Made by a program: the position numbers and the translations under genes. From a bacterium (GTDB lineage Bacteria; Armatimonadota; Fimbriimonadia; Fimbriimonadales; Fimbriimonadaceae), in NCBI GenBank assembly GCA_027485645.1, contig JAIXQR010000007.1, positions 186,001 through 250,000 on the forward strand: 64,000 nt of DNA. The letters are read 5' to 3'. Under the pieces are notes generated by a model. It did no database searches, was not told the origin of the DNA, and saw only the letters and a list, made by a program, of their open reading frames with translations. Below are positions 1 to 8,323 of the stretch, piece after piece; position 1 is the first letter of the stretch; every line of letters starts with the position of its first letter.

Positions 1-2664
1 GCTGCCTTCAATGTTGGCTCGGCAATCGCTGTCGACCTTCAGGGTAATGCCTACATCGTTGGTCGAACAAACTCGTTCAACTACCCTCGAACCCGAGGCG
101 TGTTTGGTGAAACCTTCACTAACAGCCTCGTTATGGTGGCTACCAAGATCAACTCCGATGGCTCTGCCATCTCGTACTCGACGAACCTGCGCACTTCCAA
201 CGGCGCACGCGACGCGGCTAACTTGCTTCCTGCAGGTATCGCCGTTGACCTTGCTGGAAATGTTCACATCACCGGCAACCTGCACCCATACGCTTGGTTC
301 CCAGAGAACAACGGCGCTGATCCAGCAGATCCAAACGAGCCCGTAGAGAACGTCATTGGTTCGGTTCCGGTTTCGGCCGACGCCTTGGACCCCGACATTG
401 AGATCCCAGAGCCAGGTCAGTTGCCAACTTCGGAAGGCTTCTACATGGTGCTTAACAACACCGCGACCAACCTCTTGTACTCCTCCTATCTCGGTGGAAT
501 TCTCGATGACATCGTGTACGGCCCGTACGTGGACGCATTCGGCGATTCTTGGCTCTGTGGATACACGGATTCTTATCGACGATATGTCATCTTCAGCTCG
601 ACCGGAACTCCAACGATCCATGAGCTGAGCTCTTCGCTACCAGCTAGCCTGATCACTCCTCTCGCCTTTAAGGCCAACGGCGATGCCGCTGGTGGATTCA
701 GCGTCAACGGCGTACTTTACGGAGCGCTCAACCCGAGCTATCCGTTCGTTGATCCGCTTGCGTTCCCACCACCAGATGGTCAGGCTCCGCAACCATTGCC
801 AACGGTTACTGCAAACTATCAGCGAGATGGATACGTCCTTCGACAACGAGTTGCGTTCCCTTCGGCCGATTCGGTCGTCCTAACGCCTAACACGATCCCT
901 GGTGGACTCGGTGCCAACAGCATCGCAACCTTCACCCTCAGCGCCCCAGCACCGGCTGGCGGAGCTGACGTCACCGTCACGCTCAACAACAGTGCGGTTG
1001 CTTCGTTTGCGAACGGAGCCGACCAAACGACGCTCCAGTTCAACATTCCTGCGGGCCAAACCACCGCGACGTTCCCTGTCTTCTCCAAGCCGGTGAACCA
1101 GAACGCGACGGTCGATGTCCGAGCCACCTACCTTGGTAGCTTCAAGATCGCTCGACTGAACGTCATTCCTTGGCTTCAGCAGCTCGGTCTCACGCCAACC
1201 GACGTGGTTGGTGGAAACACCGTTAGCGGCCGAGTGACCTTGGCAGCGGCAGCACCAGCAAGCGGTGTGACCGTTGACCTCTTGACCGACAGCCCAAGCC
1301 TGATCAACTTCGGCACAGGCGTTACCACTGTAACGATCCCAGCCGGACAGCAGACCGGTAACTTCACGATCAACACGCTCGGAGTTGCGCAAACGCGATT
1401 CCCAACCGTGACCGCCTCGCTCCTCGGAGTGGGTCGAACTCAGTCGATCACCGTCCGACCAATCACCTTGTCTAGCCTCACCTTCGCTCCTTCGCGAATT
1501 GCCGGTGGCGCAACGACGGCTGGAACGGTCGTGTTCAGCGGTCGAACCGGTGAAGCCTTCAACCTCAAGGTCACGCTCAACGCTGGAACCGGTGGATACC
1601 GATTCCGAGCCGACGCTGCCTCCCCACAGGTTGCAGAACTGATCCTTCCAATCCCTGCGAACACAACTTCGGCAACGTTCCTTCTGGATACGAAGTACGA
1701 AGCGGTGAACACGCAACGAGTCGCAACCGCGACCATCCTGTCCTCGACGGGAACGGCGGTTGGAAGTCCAACCAGCGGAACGATCTTCGTGGATGCGGTC
1801 AACCTGACCGGATTCTCGATCAACCCAACGTCGATCCTCGGCGGCGGAACCGCACAGGCAACTGTCACCATCGGTGCACCAGCACCTCAGGGCGGCGTTA
1901 CGATCAACCTCGAATCTGCTAAGCCAGCAATCGCACCGGTGCCTGCATCGGTCACGATCGAGCCAGGCCAGACTTCGGTGGTCTTCGACATCCCAACCAC
2001 GGTTGTGTTCGGTAACAGCGAAGCGGTTGGATTCAAGGCTCGACGAGGATCGCTCGTTCGGTCTGCCTCGCTAAACGTCCTCGCCGGAGACTTCGGTCTC
2101 ACCCTTGACCCAACAACGGTCACCGGTGGAACGCAGAACTCCGTCGGTACGATCGACATCGGTAGCCCAGCACCGGCTGGTGGTCTCGTGGTCTTCACGC
2201 GATCCTCCAACACGGCAGCGGCGGTCGTTCCTAACTCGATCACCATTCCGGCTGGAGAGCAGATTGGAACCTTCCCAATCACCACACGAGCAGTTGCGGC
2301 GGAAACGTCGGTAACGATCTCGGCAATCCTCGGAAAGATCACGGTCACGCGAACGCTCACCGTGAACACGACGAGACTGCTTGGATTCACCATCTCGCCA
2401 AACCAGCTGCGACCATTGCGAAATGCACTGGCAACCGTGGAACTGGCAACGCCGGCTCCGGCGGGTGGAGTTGTGGTTGACATCCAGCTGAACACGAGCC
2501 TCTTCGCCGTCTATCCGACGACGCTGAAGGTTACGGTCCCAGCGGGTCAGACGACCGCTACCTTCAACCTCCAGGCTAAGCCTCTCTCGATCAACACTCG
2601 AACAACCGTTCGAGCAACCGCAGGTGGTAGCACCATCGGCGTGATCGTAGACATCCGACGATAA
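1..2664 (+). CDS. SBBP beta-propeller / Ig-like repeat secreted protein (5' end outside window)
   Basis: The reading frame is open from base 1, so the true start lies upstream of the window; 887 residues are visible. The first 30 or so residues (VGSAIAVDLQGNAYIVGRT) match the SBBP seven-bladed propeller repeat, and a second, weaker copy (GIAVDLAGNVHITG) follows. From about base 870 to the end there are six tandem domains of 95-110 residues, each opening with a [LF]x[IL]xPxx[IV]xGG-like strand and usually carrying an APAPAGG turn and an [IV]PAGQTTATF strand. These look like Ig-like beta-sandwiches. Such proteins are normally exported surface or matrix proteins. No C-terminal sorting signal or membrane segment is visible. 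The ligand is unknown. A strong terminator follows directly, so this is the last gene of its transcript. Confidence 0.85.
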   Translation, partial: AAFNVGSAIAVDLQGNAYIVGRTNSFNYPRTRGVFGETFTNSLVMVATKINSDGSAISYSTNLRTSNGARDAANLLPAGIAVDLAGNVHITGNLHPYAWFPENNGADPADPNEPVENVIGSVPVSADALDPDIEIPEPGQLPTSEGFYMVLNNTATNLLYSSYLGGILDDIVYGPYVDAFGDSWLCGYTDSYRRYVIFSSTGTPTIHELSSSLPASLITPLAFKANGDAAGGFSVNGVLYGALNPSYPFVDPLAFPPPDGQAPQPLPTVTANYQRDGYVLRQRVAFPSADSVVLTPNTIPGGLGANSIATFTLSAPAPAGGADVTVTLNNSAVASFANGADQTTLQFNIPAGQTTATFPVFSKPVNQNATVDVRATYLGSFKIARLNVIPWLQQLGLTPTDVVGGNTVSGRVTLAAAAPASGVTVDLLTDSPSLINFGTGVTTVTIPAGQQTGNFTINTLGVAQTRFPTVTASLLGVGRTQSITVRPITLSSLTFAPSRIAGGATTAGTVVFSGRTGEAFNLKVTLNAGTGGYRFRADAASPQVAELILPIPANTTSATFLLDTKYEAVNTQRVATATILSSTGTAVGSPTSGTIFVDAVNLTGFSINPTSILGGGTAQATVTIGAPAPQGGVTINLESAKPAIAPVPASVTIEPGQTSVVFDIPTTVVFGNSEAVGFKARRGSLVRSASLNVLAGDFGLTLDPTTVTGGTQNSVGTIDIGSPAPAGGLVVFTRSSNTAAAVVPNSITIPAGEQIGTFPITTRAVAAETSVTISAILGKITVTRTLTVNTTRLLGFTISPNQLRPLRNALATVELATPAPAGGVVVDIQLNTSLFAVYPTTLKVTVPAGQTTATFNLQAKPLSINTRTTVRATAGGSTIGVIVDIRR
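868..2661 (+). repeat. Six tandem Ig-like domain repeats inside the SBBP protein
   Basis: Repeat units begin near bases 868, 1177, 1468, 1804, 2092 and 2380, a period of about 290-335 bases. The first strand of each reads like L-x-L/F-x-P with a following GG, and the APAPAGG or APAPQGG turn recurs in units 1, 4, 5 and 6. The corresponding DNA (ccagcaccggctgg-type) is partly conserved between units. Unit 3 has lost the APAPAGG turn and unit 6 has lost the GG after the first strand. Expansion by internal duplication is inferred. Confidence 0.75.
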
Positions 2665-2678
2665 TCGCTCGGACCTTT

Positions 2679-2712
2679 GCCCCTCTCGGTGGAACAACCG
2701 AGAGGGGCTTTT
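2679..2712 (+). terminator. Rho-independent terminator after the Ig-repeat protein
   Basis: A perfect 12-bp stem (2679-2690 with 2697-2708) closes a six-base loop and is followed by TTTT. It starts 14 bases after the stop codon at 2662-2664. The tail is U-rich only on the plus strand. Confidence 0.9.
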
Positions 2713-2730
2713 CGTTTATTCAGGTACAAA

Positions 2731-2922
2731 ATGAACGTGAGTCGAGTAGCAACAGGATTGTTCATTGGAATTGCGGTCGGAGCCGTCGGCACTTTGCTGG
2801 TTCGTCGCCTGCAAGAAGTCATCGCCAACCGCGATCCTGAGTTGTTGCTGGATCGATTGGCCAACCAAGTTGATAACTTAGAGCAGCGGTTCAGCCGCGT
2901 CGAAGAAGGCCGCGCAAGCTAA
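2731..2922 (+). CDS. Small single-pass membrane protein
   Basis: The product is 63 residues when read from the ATG at 2731. A longer reading from TTG 2677 would start inside the terminator hairpin, so it was discarded. Residues about 5-22 (VATGLFIGIAVGAVGTLLV) form one hydrophobic segment. The rest is a charged helix with heptad-like spacing (LLLDRLANQVDNLEQRFSRVEE) that probably forms a coiled coil. It resembles YtxH-type or other small envelope-anchored proteins only in general layout, so no function is assigned. It lies two bases upstream of the CrtI-family gene and is probably cotranscribed with it. Confidence 0.6.
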   Translation: MNVSRVATGLFIGIAVGAVGTLLVRRLQEVIANRDPELLLDRLANQVDNLEQRFSRVEEGRAS

Positions 2923-2924
2923 GC

Positions 2925-4358
2925 GTGCGACAGTCAGTCGTTGTTCTAGGGGCAGGAGTAGGCGGGCTTAGCGCCGCTATCCATGCGCGCCTCAAAGGGC
3001 ACGATGTCCTTGTCCTAGAGCAGAGGGACGTTCCTGGCGGCAAAGCCGCATCCATCTCGACCCACGGCTTTCGCTTGGACCCAGGCCCGAGCATCATCAT
3101 TCTTCCGGAGATTTACGATGCGGTCTTCCGCGCGGCGGGAAGGAAGATGTCGGACTACCTCCAGTTTGTCCGCCTAGACCCCATTACACGCGTCTTTTTC
3201 GAGGGGGAGAGTCCAATTGACCTTCCGGGCGATCGAAGTGAGTCTGAGCGCCTTGTGAGCTCATTTGGAGCCAAGGACGGAGAGAACTTCAAAGCCCTCT
3301 TTGAGCGCTTCGATAAGATCGTGCCGCTCGTTCACGAGACCATCTTCGATCACCCGATCGACCGCTGGTGGCAGTTCGCCTCGCCGAAGTTCATCAAGAT
3401 GGGCCTCGGAATGAGCCTGCAAGGCAACTACCGTCAGCAGATCGACAAGTGGTTCGAGAGCCCACTCTTACGGGCTTTCTTCTACGGTTTTCCCTCCTAC
3501 AGCGGTCAATCGCTAGACGGCACCGGCGCGGGTGCGCTCTTCATTCCGTATTTCATGCTCGCCGGTGGTGTGTATTTTCCCGTCGGTGGAGTCGGCCAAA
3601 TTCCTGCGGCACTCTACAAACTGGCCACCGAGCTTGGGGTCGAGTTCCGCTTTAACGCCAAAGTCACCGGGCTCAACGTGTCCAACGGACGAGTTTCGGC
3701 GGCCATTATGGAAGGTGGGGAACAGATCGCGGTCGAAAGCGTAATCTCAAATCTTGATCGCACCACCGTCCAAGGCATGCTTGGAAGCCCCTCAAGCAAC
3801 GCCCCGTCCTTCAGCTACTTCACCCTGCACTACGGCCTACCCAGGACGTTCCCAGATCTGAAGCATCACTCACTTTTCATTCCGAAAAGCTACGTGAGCA
3901 GCTTCGAGGACCTTTATGACGCGCGCAAGTTTCCGGGCGAGCCGATCGTTTACGTCAACGAGACAACGGAACTTGATCCAGAAGGCGCGCCGCCGGGCAC
4001 GAGCAACTTCTTCGCCGTCGTCACCTGTCCAGCCGAAGAATCGCATTTGGACTGGGCAACTCTCCGGGAAACCGCGAAAGGACAAACTCGCGCCGTCCTA
4101 GAGAAGTTTGGGCTGGACCTATCCCAGCCTATCTTTGAGCGAATCCAAACTCCAATGACGTTCCGCGAGCGGGACGGAAACTATCGCGGCTCCTTGTATG
4201 GCGAGGACGAGAAGCATCGCCCGTTCAAAGGCATGCTCCCGCATGCGAACCGAGACCCAAAGATCAAGAACTTGATCTACTGCGGCGGGAGCGTGCAGCC
4301 CGGTGCCGGGCTGCCAATGGTAACGCTCAGCGGCAAGTTCGCCGCCAACCTCCTTTAG
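2925..4358 (+). CDS. Phytoene desaturase (CrtI/CrtN) family FAD-dependent oxidoreductase
   Basis: This 477-residue protein starts at GTG 2925. It opens with a Rossmann dinucleotide-binding motif GAGVGG at residues 9-14, with the ribose-binding Glu32 ending the second strand. The C-terminus ([20 protein letters not shown]) is the conserved FAD/product-binding end of carotenoid desaturases and isomerases. Family members dehydrogenate, isomerise or oxygenate C30-C40 carotenes or related polyenes at the membrane. No phytoene synthase or other crt gene is nearby, so the substrate cannot be named. Its stop codon interlocks by four bases (TTAG) with the convergent gpmA gene. Confidence 0.85.
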   Translation: MRQSVVVLGAGVGGLSAAIHARLKGHDVLVLEQRDVPGGKAASISTHGFRLDPGPSIIILPEIYDAVFRAAGRKMSDYLQFVRLDPITRVFFEGESPIDLPGDRSESERLVSSFGAKDGENFKALFERFDKIVPLVHETIFDHPIDRWWQFASPKFIKMGLGMSLQGNYRQQIDKWFESPLLRAFFYGFPSYSGQSLDGTGAGALFIPYFMLAGGVYFPVGGVGQIPAALYKLATELGVEFRFNAKVTGLNVSNGRVSAAIMEGGEQIAVESVISNLDRTTVQGMLGSPSSNAPSFSYFTLHYGLPRTFPDLKHHSLFIPKSYVSSFEDLYDARKFPGEPIVYVNETTELDPEGAPPGTSNFFAVVTCPAEESHLDWATLRETAKGQTRAVLEKFGLDLSQPIFERIQTPMTFRERDGNYRGSLYGEDEKHRPFKGMLPHANRDPKIKNLIYCGGSVQPGAGLPMVTLSGKFAANLL

Positions 4359-4957
4359 AGGATTTCTTTGCCGAGGACTTCGCCCTCGTTGCTGAGGTCG
4401 TAAACGACCGGAACCGCCGTGCCAAGGTTCAGGTTCAAGACCTCTTCCTGAGTCAGGTTATCGAGCTTCATTACGATGCTGCGGTTGCTGTTGCCGTGAG
4501 CCACAACCAGGACATCCTTGCCTTGGGCGATGTCCCCGAGGATGCATCGCTCGAAGAACGGCAGGGTCCGCGCGGCGGTCATTTCGAGGCTCTCGCCGTT
4601 CGGCGGCGGAACGTTGTAGCTTCGTCGCCAGATATGAACCTGTTCTTCGCCATATTGCTCGGCGGTTCGCTTCTTGTTAAGACCCTGCAGGTCGCCGTAG
4701 TGGCGCTCGTTCAGCGCTTCGTCCTTGATGATGGGCAGTTGCTTGCCCATGGATTCCAAGATGAGCGCCAGGGTGTTCTGAGCCCGCGCGAGGTTGCTCG
4801 TGTAGGCAACATCAATGGAGTACTCGGCCAGCTTCAATCCGGCGGCCGTCGCTTCTTCGCGGCCTTTCGCGGTCAAAGGAACGTCTACCCAGCCGGTAAA
4901 ACGGTCTTCCAGATTCCAGAGGGACTGACCGTGTCGAACAAGAATAAGCTTTGGCAT
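4355..4957 (-). CDS. gpmA: 2,3-bisphosphoglycerate-dependent phosphoglycerate mutase
   Basis: The 200-residue product interconverts 3- and 2-phosphoglycerate in glycolysis. The catalytic RHG motif is at residues 8-10 (phospho-acceptor His9), the second active-site histidine is His154 (VVAHGNSNR), and the ERHYGDLQG loop is at 84-92. It is shorter than the 228-250 residues usual for E. coli-type enzymes, because the segment between YNVPPP and GESL (about residues 114-125) lacks the usual insertion. Short forms of this kind are known in bacteria. Its 3' end overlaps the convergent oxidoreductase gene by four bases. Confidence 0.93.
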   Translation of the reverse strand: MPKLILVRHGQSLWNLEDRFTGWVDVPLTAKGREEATAAGLKLAEYSIDVAYTSNLARAQNTLALILESMGKQLPIIKDEALNERHYGDLQGLNKKRTAEQYGEEQVHIWRRSYNVPPPNGESLEMTAARTLPFFERCILGDIAQGKDVLVVAHGNSNRSIVMKLDNLTQEEVLNLNLGTAVPVVYDLSNEGEVLGKEIL

Positions 4958-4986
4958 CGGCGGAATTTTACTCGGCCCCTAGGCGC

Positions 4987-5403
4987 TCATCCTTTCTGGG
5001 CGCGAAAGAAGGCGATCATGTCGGTCTCGGGCCACTCAATTCCATCTTCCTCCGCCAAAGCCCGCAGCTGGCCCCGGTGGTATTGGCCGTGGAATATGAC
5101 GTGCCGCAGAATCTCATGGAGCGGCTGTCGGAAGGTATCCCCGCGCAGATTCTGGTACTCGAGAACTTCCGTCAAGTCCGTCGCTTCGACAAACGCGACA
5201 TACCGTGCGTCGAGGTCAACCTCCCGAACATCGTGCTCTTGTCCGGTCATGCGCTCCAGCCAGATTCGCTTAGCTGTGGTCATGTGACCGCGAGTTTGGT
5301 TGGCACGCGGGTGTGACCATTCCAGCAAGGTTTTGTCCCAAAGGTCGTTCGCCCACTGGTCATACCGCAGCCCGTCGAGAATCGCATCCTTCACCGTCAT
5401 CAC
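4987..5403 (-). CDS. DinB/YfiT-family putative metal-dependent hydrolase
   Basis: The protein has 138 residues. It has the four-helix DinB pattern: YDxWAN near residues 14-19 and a probable metal triad of His40, His105 and His109 (HVIFHGQYHRGQ). DinB-like proteins are often thiol transferases or stress-linked hydrolases, but few have a known substrate, so none is proposed here. It sits between gpmA and an EEP-family gene on the same strand, with five bases to its upstream neighbour, suggesting cotranscription. Confidence 0.85.
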   Translation of the reverse strand: MMTVKDAILDGLRYDQWANDLWDKTLLEWSHPRANQTRGHMTTAKRIWLERMTGQEHDVREVDLDARYVAFVEATDLTEVLEYQNLRGDTFRQPLHEILRHVIFHGQYHRGQLRALAEEDGIEWPETDMIAFFRAQKG

Positions 5404-5408
5404 TGCAT

Positions 5409-6155
5409 TTAACCCAGCAAGTCATACGCCGCGATCACGGGATAGTGGTCGGAGTGAGGCACGCGTGGACTCTCGGCCGTTATGAGTGCAAAGGCCTCCG
5501 AAGCAAAAATAAAGTCAATCTGGTTTGTGCCCTCGTCGGGACCCCAGCCATGAAATGTAGATTTTCCGCCTTGTCCGACTCCCGCCAGCGCGTCGGTTGC
5601 AGCTACAAACAGAGGCTTGAGATTTGGGCTGGTAGGAGGCATGTTAAAGTCGCCAAGGGCTAAAAAGGGCGCCGTGGACTCGGAGAGAAATGCTTGAAGC
5701 TGCAGCACGCTTCTCCGTCGGCTCTCGTCCGATTCGTGGTCAAGGTGAGAGTTGGTAACAAGGAATTCAGCATCGTCTTTCCGCACTCTTGCCCACGTAG
5801 TGATTCGCGTGATTCGGTTGCCCCAAGTGCGGCTGTTGGGAATTGTCGGAGTGTCCGAGAACCAAAAAGTCCCTGATGCCATCACGGTTAGGTTCGGATG
5901 AAGATAGATCGAGCAATGCTCGCCCTGAGAAAGGCCGTCCTCTCGACCAACGCCAATGTGGCGGTACTCCGGTAGCGCCAACTTCAGAGCCTCAACTTGA
6001 TCGGGCAAGGCTTCTTGGACGCCGATGATGTCAGCCTTCAAATCCGCAACGTATTGGCAAAGCGCCTTTGCCCGGAATGGCCAGGAGTTTGGACCATCAT
6101 TTCCAGCGGAGAGACGGATGTTGTAGGTCACAACTTTCAGTGACGGCATGTCCAA
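5409..6155 (-). CDS. Endonuclease/exonuclease/phosphatase (EEP) family hydrolase
   Basis: The 248-residue protein has the EEP signatures in order: YNIR (Asn12), GVQEAL (Glu48), NSHLDH, LGDFN and the terminal HSDHYPV active-site motif. It is therefore a Mg-dependent phosphodiesterase or phosphatase with an apparently intact active site. No signal peptide is seen, so a cytoplasmic role is likely. EEP members act on DNA, RNA, sphingomyelin or inositol phosphates, and the sequence alone does not decide the substrate. It diverges from the small gene at 6179 with only 23 bases between the starts. Confidence 0.87.
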   Translation of the reverse strand: MDMPSLKVVTYNIRLSAGNDGPNSWPFRAKALCQYVADLKADIIGVQEALPDQVEALKLALPEYRHIGVGREDGLSQGEHCSIYLHPNLTVMASGTFWFSDTPTIPNSRTWGNRITRITTWARVRKDDAEFLVTNSHLDHESDESRRRSVLQLQAFLSESTAPFLALGDFNMPPTSPNLKPLFVAATDALAGVGQGGKSTFHGWGPDEGTNQIDFIFASEAFALITAESPRVPHSDHYPVIAAYDLLG

Positions 6156-6178
6156 GTATGGATGCGTAGAATCGCTCC

Positions 6179-6484
6179 ATGGATCGCAAAGTCGCGCTGT
6201 TAAATGGTTTTCGTGAGAGCACGCCGTTCACCCTTGACCTTGAATTGATCGGAGACGAAGTCACCCTCCGAATCGACGAAGACTTCGCGGGTCGCCGCGT
6301 GGAAGAAGAGTTACCAATCGCGGTTCTTCTTGAGCTAGCTACCGGCGCACCGCAAAAGAATGATGATTTGCTCGGGCTGACCTTCGAAACTACCGAAACG
6401 GAAGTTCATGGGCTCATCGGCGTCGGAAGCGGGAACGAACGGTTCATTCTTTCGAAAGCCGATCTGGCCGAGGCCCTAAAGTAA
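6179..6484 (+). CDS. Hypothetical 101-residue acidic protein
   Basis: I do not recognise this protein. It is 101 residues, acidic, without signal peptide or membrane segment. Its alternating hydrophobic and charged pattern (LDLELIGDEVTLRI, ETTETEVHGLIGVG) suggests a small beta-rich or alpha/beta cytoplasmic fold. Codon use matches the neighbours. It is a single-gene unit: it diverges from the EEP gene and converges on the prepilin operon, whose terminator lies just past its stop codon. Confidence 0.6.
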   Translation: MDRKVALLNGFRESTPFTLDLELIGDEVTLRIDEDFAGRRVEEELPIAVLLELATGAPQKNDDLLGLTFETTETEVHGLIGVGSGNERFILSKADLAEALK

Positions 6485-6485
6485 A

Positions 6486-6517
6486 GTGGCCCCCGATCCG
6501 TTTGGATCGGGGGCCAC
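6486..6517 (-). terminator. Strong hairpin terminator shared by convergent transcripts
   Basis: A perfect 14-bp stem (6486-6499 with 6504-6517) closes a four-base loop. On the minus strand it is followed by TTTACTTTAG, so it serves mainly as terminator for the prepilin and small membrane protein transcript. The plus-strand tail lacks a U tract, although the hairpin may still stop readthrough from the 6179 gene. Confidence 0.85.
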
Positions 6518-6531
6518 AAGGCGGGCTGGAT

Positions 6532-6789
6532 TTATTCCTTTCCGCCGCCAGCGCCGGTCAGGTCGCCACCCAGGTCTTTCTCCCCGGCTGGCGCAGGTGC
6601 CGAAGCGCCTGCTTGAGCTTGTGCTTCAATCGCAAGCTCCTTTTCCGACTTATGGCCTTCCGGCATCTTGGTCACGTTGTCGATGACCATTTTGTCGCCT
6701 TGGCTCATGTTGTAAGCGCTGAATGCCGCCGCGCCAACGGCGAGCACAATGATCGCAATCAGTCCGGCTTTCTTCGCGTTTTCGTTCAT
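6532..6789 (-). CDS. Small membrane protein coupled to the prepilin gene
   Basis: The product is 85 residues: a short basic start (MNENAKKAG), one membrane segment at about residues 8-26, then a periplasmic-type tail that ends in an Ala/Pro/Gly-rich low-complexity stretch. Its ATG overlaps the TGA of the prepilin gene by one base (TGATG), so translation is probably coupled and the two products may act together. The family is not recognised. A role as pilin chaperone or secretion partner is only a guess from position. Confidence 0.65.
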   Translation of the reverse strand: MNENAKKAGLIAIIVLAVGAAAFSAYNMSQGDKMVIDNVTKMPEGHKSEKELAIEAQAQAGASAPAPAGEKDLGGDLTGAGGGKE

Positions 6790-7676
6790 CAGTTCTTGTA
6801 GCGCTCGTCCCAGTGGATCAGGTTTCGTGCGTTGTTCGCAATGGCGTCAGTCGGGTTAGATGCCCATCGAGCGTCCATGATGCTGTTTCGGTTCATCGAC
6901 TTGCTGTGGCCGTCTGCGAATCCGAAGTTGGTGTTTCCGCCGTAGTTGCCGAGCGAAATCGCATCCTGGGTGTTGCACCAAGCGCCTGGGATCGAGTTGA
7001 CCTTCGGCCACAGAGCGTGTCCGGCAACGCCTGGAGTTCCAGGTGCGAAGGCGTACTCGCGCTGGTCGTTTCGGTGCTGCATGAGACCGTTCCAGTAGGT
7101 CCAGGAAACGTAGCTTGGGATCAAGAAGATCGTCGATCCAACGTTACCGACTGAAGTTCCCGAGCGGGAAGGGGACGCCGCCGTGCTGGACGCCGCGCCG
7201 GTTGCGCCGGTGCTGTCCCAGCCGGATAGTCCGAACGCGTACGGTCGAGCCGGGCTGTGGTAGGTGAAGACGTAGCTGACAACGCCGCCGGTGGCATGGT
7301 TCTCATTCGTAGAGTAGCCCGTTGCGCTTGCGTCGCATCGGCCCATGGTGTCGTTTGGCGAGCGCCACATGGCCTTGTTCTTGATGTAAGGGTTGACCAT
7401 GTTGTGGCCGCTGTTGATCTGCGGTCCGGTGACGTTCGCGGTCCAGAAGGTCCGACCGTTTCGGAGCATCGGGTAGACGTCGTCAAAGTCGCCCATGTAC
7501 ATCTGAGTCGCAAGCAGAATCTGCTTGTTGTTGCTCAGGTCTTGGGTCTTCTTCGCGGCTTCCTTAGCCTGCGCGAAAACGGGGAAGAGGATTGCCGCCA
7601 AGATGGCAATGATGGCGATAACAACAAGAAGCTCAATGAGCGTGAAGCCCTTTTGGTTGCGGTAAATGCGTGCCAT
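6789..7676 (-). CDS. Prepilin-type N-terminal cleavage/methylation protein (DUF1559-like)
   Basis: The 295-residue protein has a type III (prepilin) signal: a basic leader, then [20 protein letters not shown] with the conserved Glu at mature position +5, followed by [15 protein letters not shown] PilD-type peptidase would cut after Gly10 and the helix would insert in the inner membrane before assembly. The C-terminal part holds [14 protein letters not shown], the ADGH-type motif typical of the H-X9-DG pseudopilins that are abundant in Planctomycetes and Armatimonadota. The substrate or filament type is unknown. A small membrane protein gene follows with a one-base overlap. Confidence 0.87.
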   Translation of the reverse strand: MARIYRNQKGFTLIELLVVIAIIAILAAILFPVFAQAKEAAKKTQDLSNNKQILLATQMYMGDFDDVYPMLRNGRTFWTANVTGPQINSGHNMVNPYIKNKAMWRSPNDTMGRCDASATGYSTNENHATGGVVSYVFTYHSPARPYAFGLSGWDSTGATGAASSTAASPSRSGTSVGNVGSTIFLIPSYVSWTYWNGLMQHRNDQREYAFAPGTPGVAGHALWPKVNSIPGAWCNTQDAISLGNYGGNTNFGFADGHSKSMNRNSIMDARWASNPTDAIANNARNLIHWDERYKN

Positions 7677-7723
7677 AAAATTTCCAGCCCCGGTAATGCG
7701 AAGACATCACAGGTTGCCAAACC

Positions 7724-7753
7724 AATATACAACTCATTTAGAATTTCTGCTAA
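7724..7753 (-). promoter_or_regulatory. Candidate sigma-70-type promoter for the prepilin gene
   Basis: Read on the minus strand, TTAGCA (7753-7748) and TATATT (7729-7724) are 18 bases apart. They lie about 50 bases before the prepilin start codon at 7676. The -35 box overlaps the last codons of the pseudouridine synthase gene, so the prepilin can be transcribed on its own. The call rests on consensus match only. Confidence 0.4.
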
Positions 7754-8319
7754 TTTCGCTTCGGAAAGAAGCCACTTTCGACGATGGTCAATTCAGAAAG
7801 TTCGCCGGGACACAAATTTTCTAGGTCGATAGGCCCAACGGCCCACCGCACAAGGCGAAGGCAGGGCAGTCCCACCGCCGCCGTCATTCGGCGGACTTGG
7901 CGATTTTTTCCTTCCGTGATCTTCAGCTCAATCCAACTGGTTGGAATGTTGGCCCGGAAGCGGATCGGAACTGGTCGCTCGGGAAGCTTGGGCGCTTGGT
8001 CAAAGAGTCTTGCTTTTGCTGGCCGCGTCCGGCCGTCTTTCAGGTTGATCCCGGTTCGTAGTTCCTGTAGTTGCGCTTCGGAGGGAATGCCCTCCACCTG
8101 AACCCAGTAAGTCTTTTCGTGGGCAAACTTCGGGCTTGTAAGTCGCGCATTCAGCGCACCATCCGACGTGAGAATGAGCAACCCTTCGCTGTCAAAGTCC
8201 AACCGGCCCGCCGCGTAAATGCTGGGTTCGTTGACGTAATCCGCCAAAGTGGGGCGACCTTCCGGATCGGTGAACTGACAGAGAACCCCGTAGGGCTTCC
8301 AGAACCGGAAGGTCGGCAC
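7750..8319 (-). CDS. RNA pseudouridine synthase, RsuA/RluE-like, lacking an S4 domain
   Basis: The 189-residue protein converts uridine to pseudouridine in RNA, most likely rRNA. The catalytic aspartate is Asp41 in GRLDFDSEGLLILT, followed by LTSPKFAHEKTYWVQVEG, typical of the RsuA/RluB/RluE/RluF group. The protein starts directly with the catalytic fold (FWKPYGVLCQF). It has no N-terminal S4 RNA-binding domain, as in E. coli RluE, which modifies 23S rRNA. It starts four bases after the acyl-CoA dehydrogenase stop codon on the same strand. The exact RNA position cannot be told from sequence alone. Confidence 0.88.
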   Translation of the reverse strand: MPTFRFWKPYGVLCQFTDPEGRPTLADYVNEPSIYAAGRLDFDSEGLLILTSDGALNARLTSPKFAHEKTYWVQVEGIPSEAQLQELRTGINLKDGRTRPAKARLFDQAPKLPERPVPIRFRANIPTSWIELKITEGKNRQVRRMTAAVGLPCLRLVRWAVGPIDLENLCPGELSELTIVESGFFPKRN

Positions 8320-8323
8320 GGTT

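Noticed and set aside
2677..2730. TTG start for the small membrane protein inside the terminator
   Set aside because: The codons would lie in the terminator hairpin, and the hydrophobic protein begins naturally at ATG 2731.
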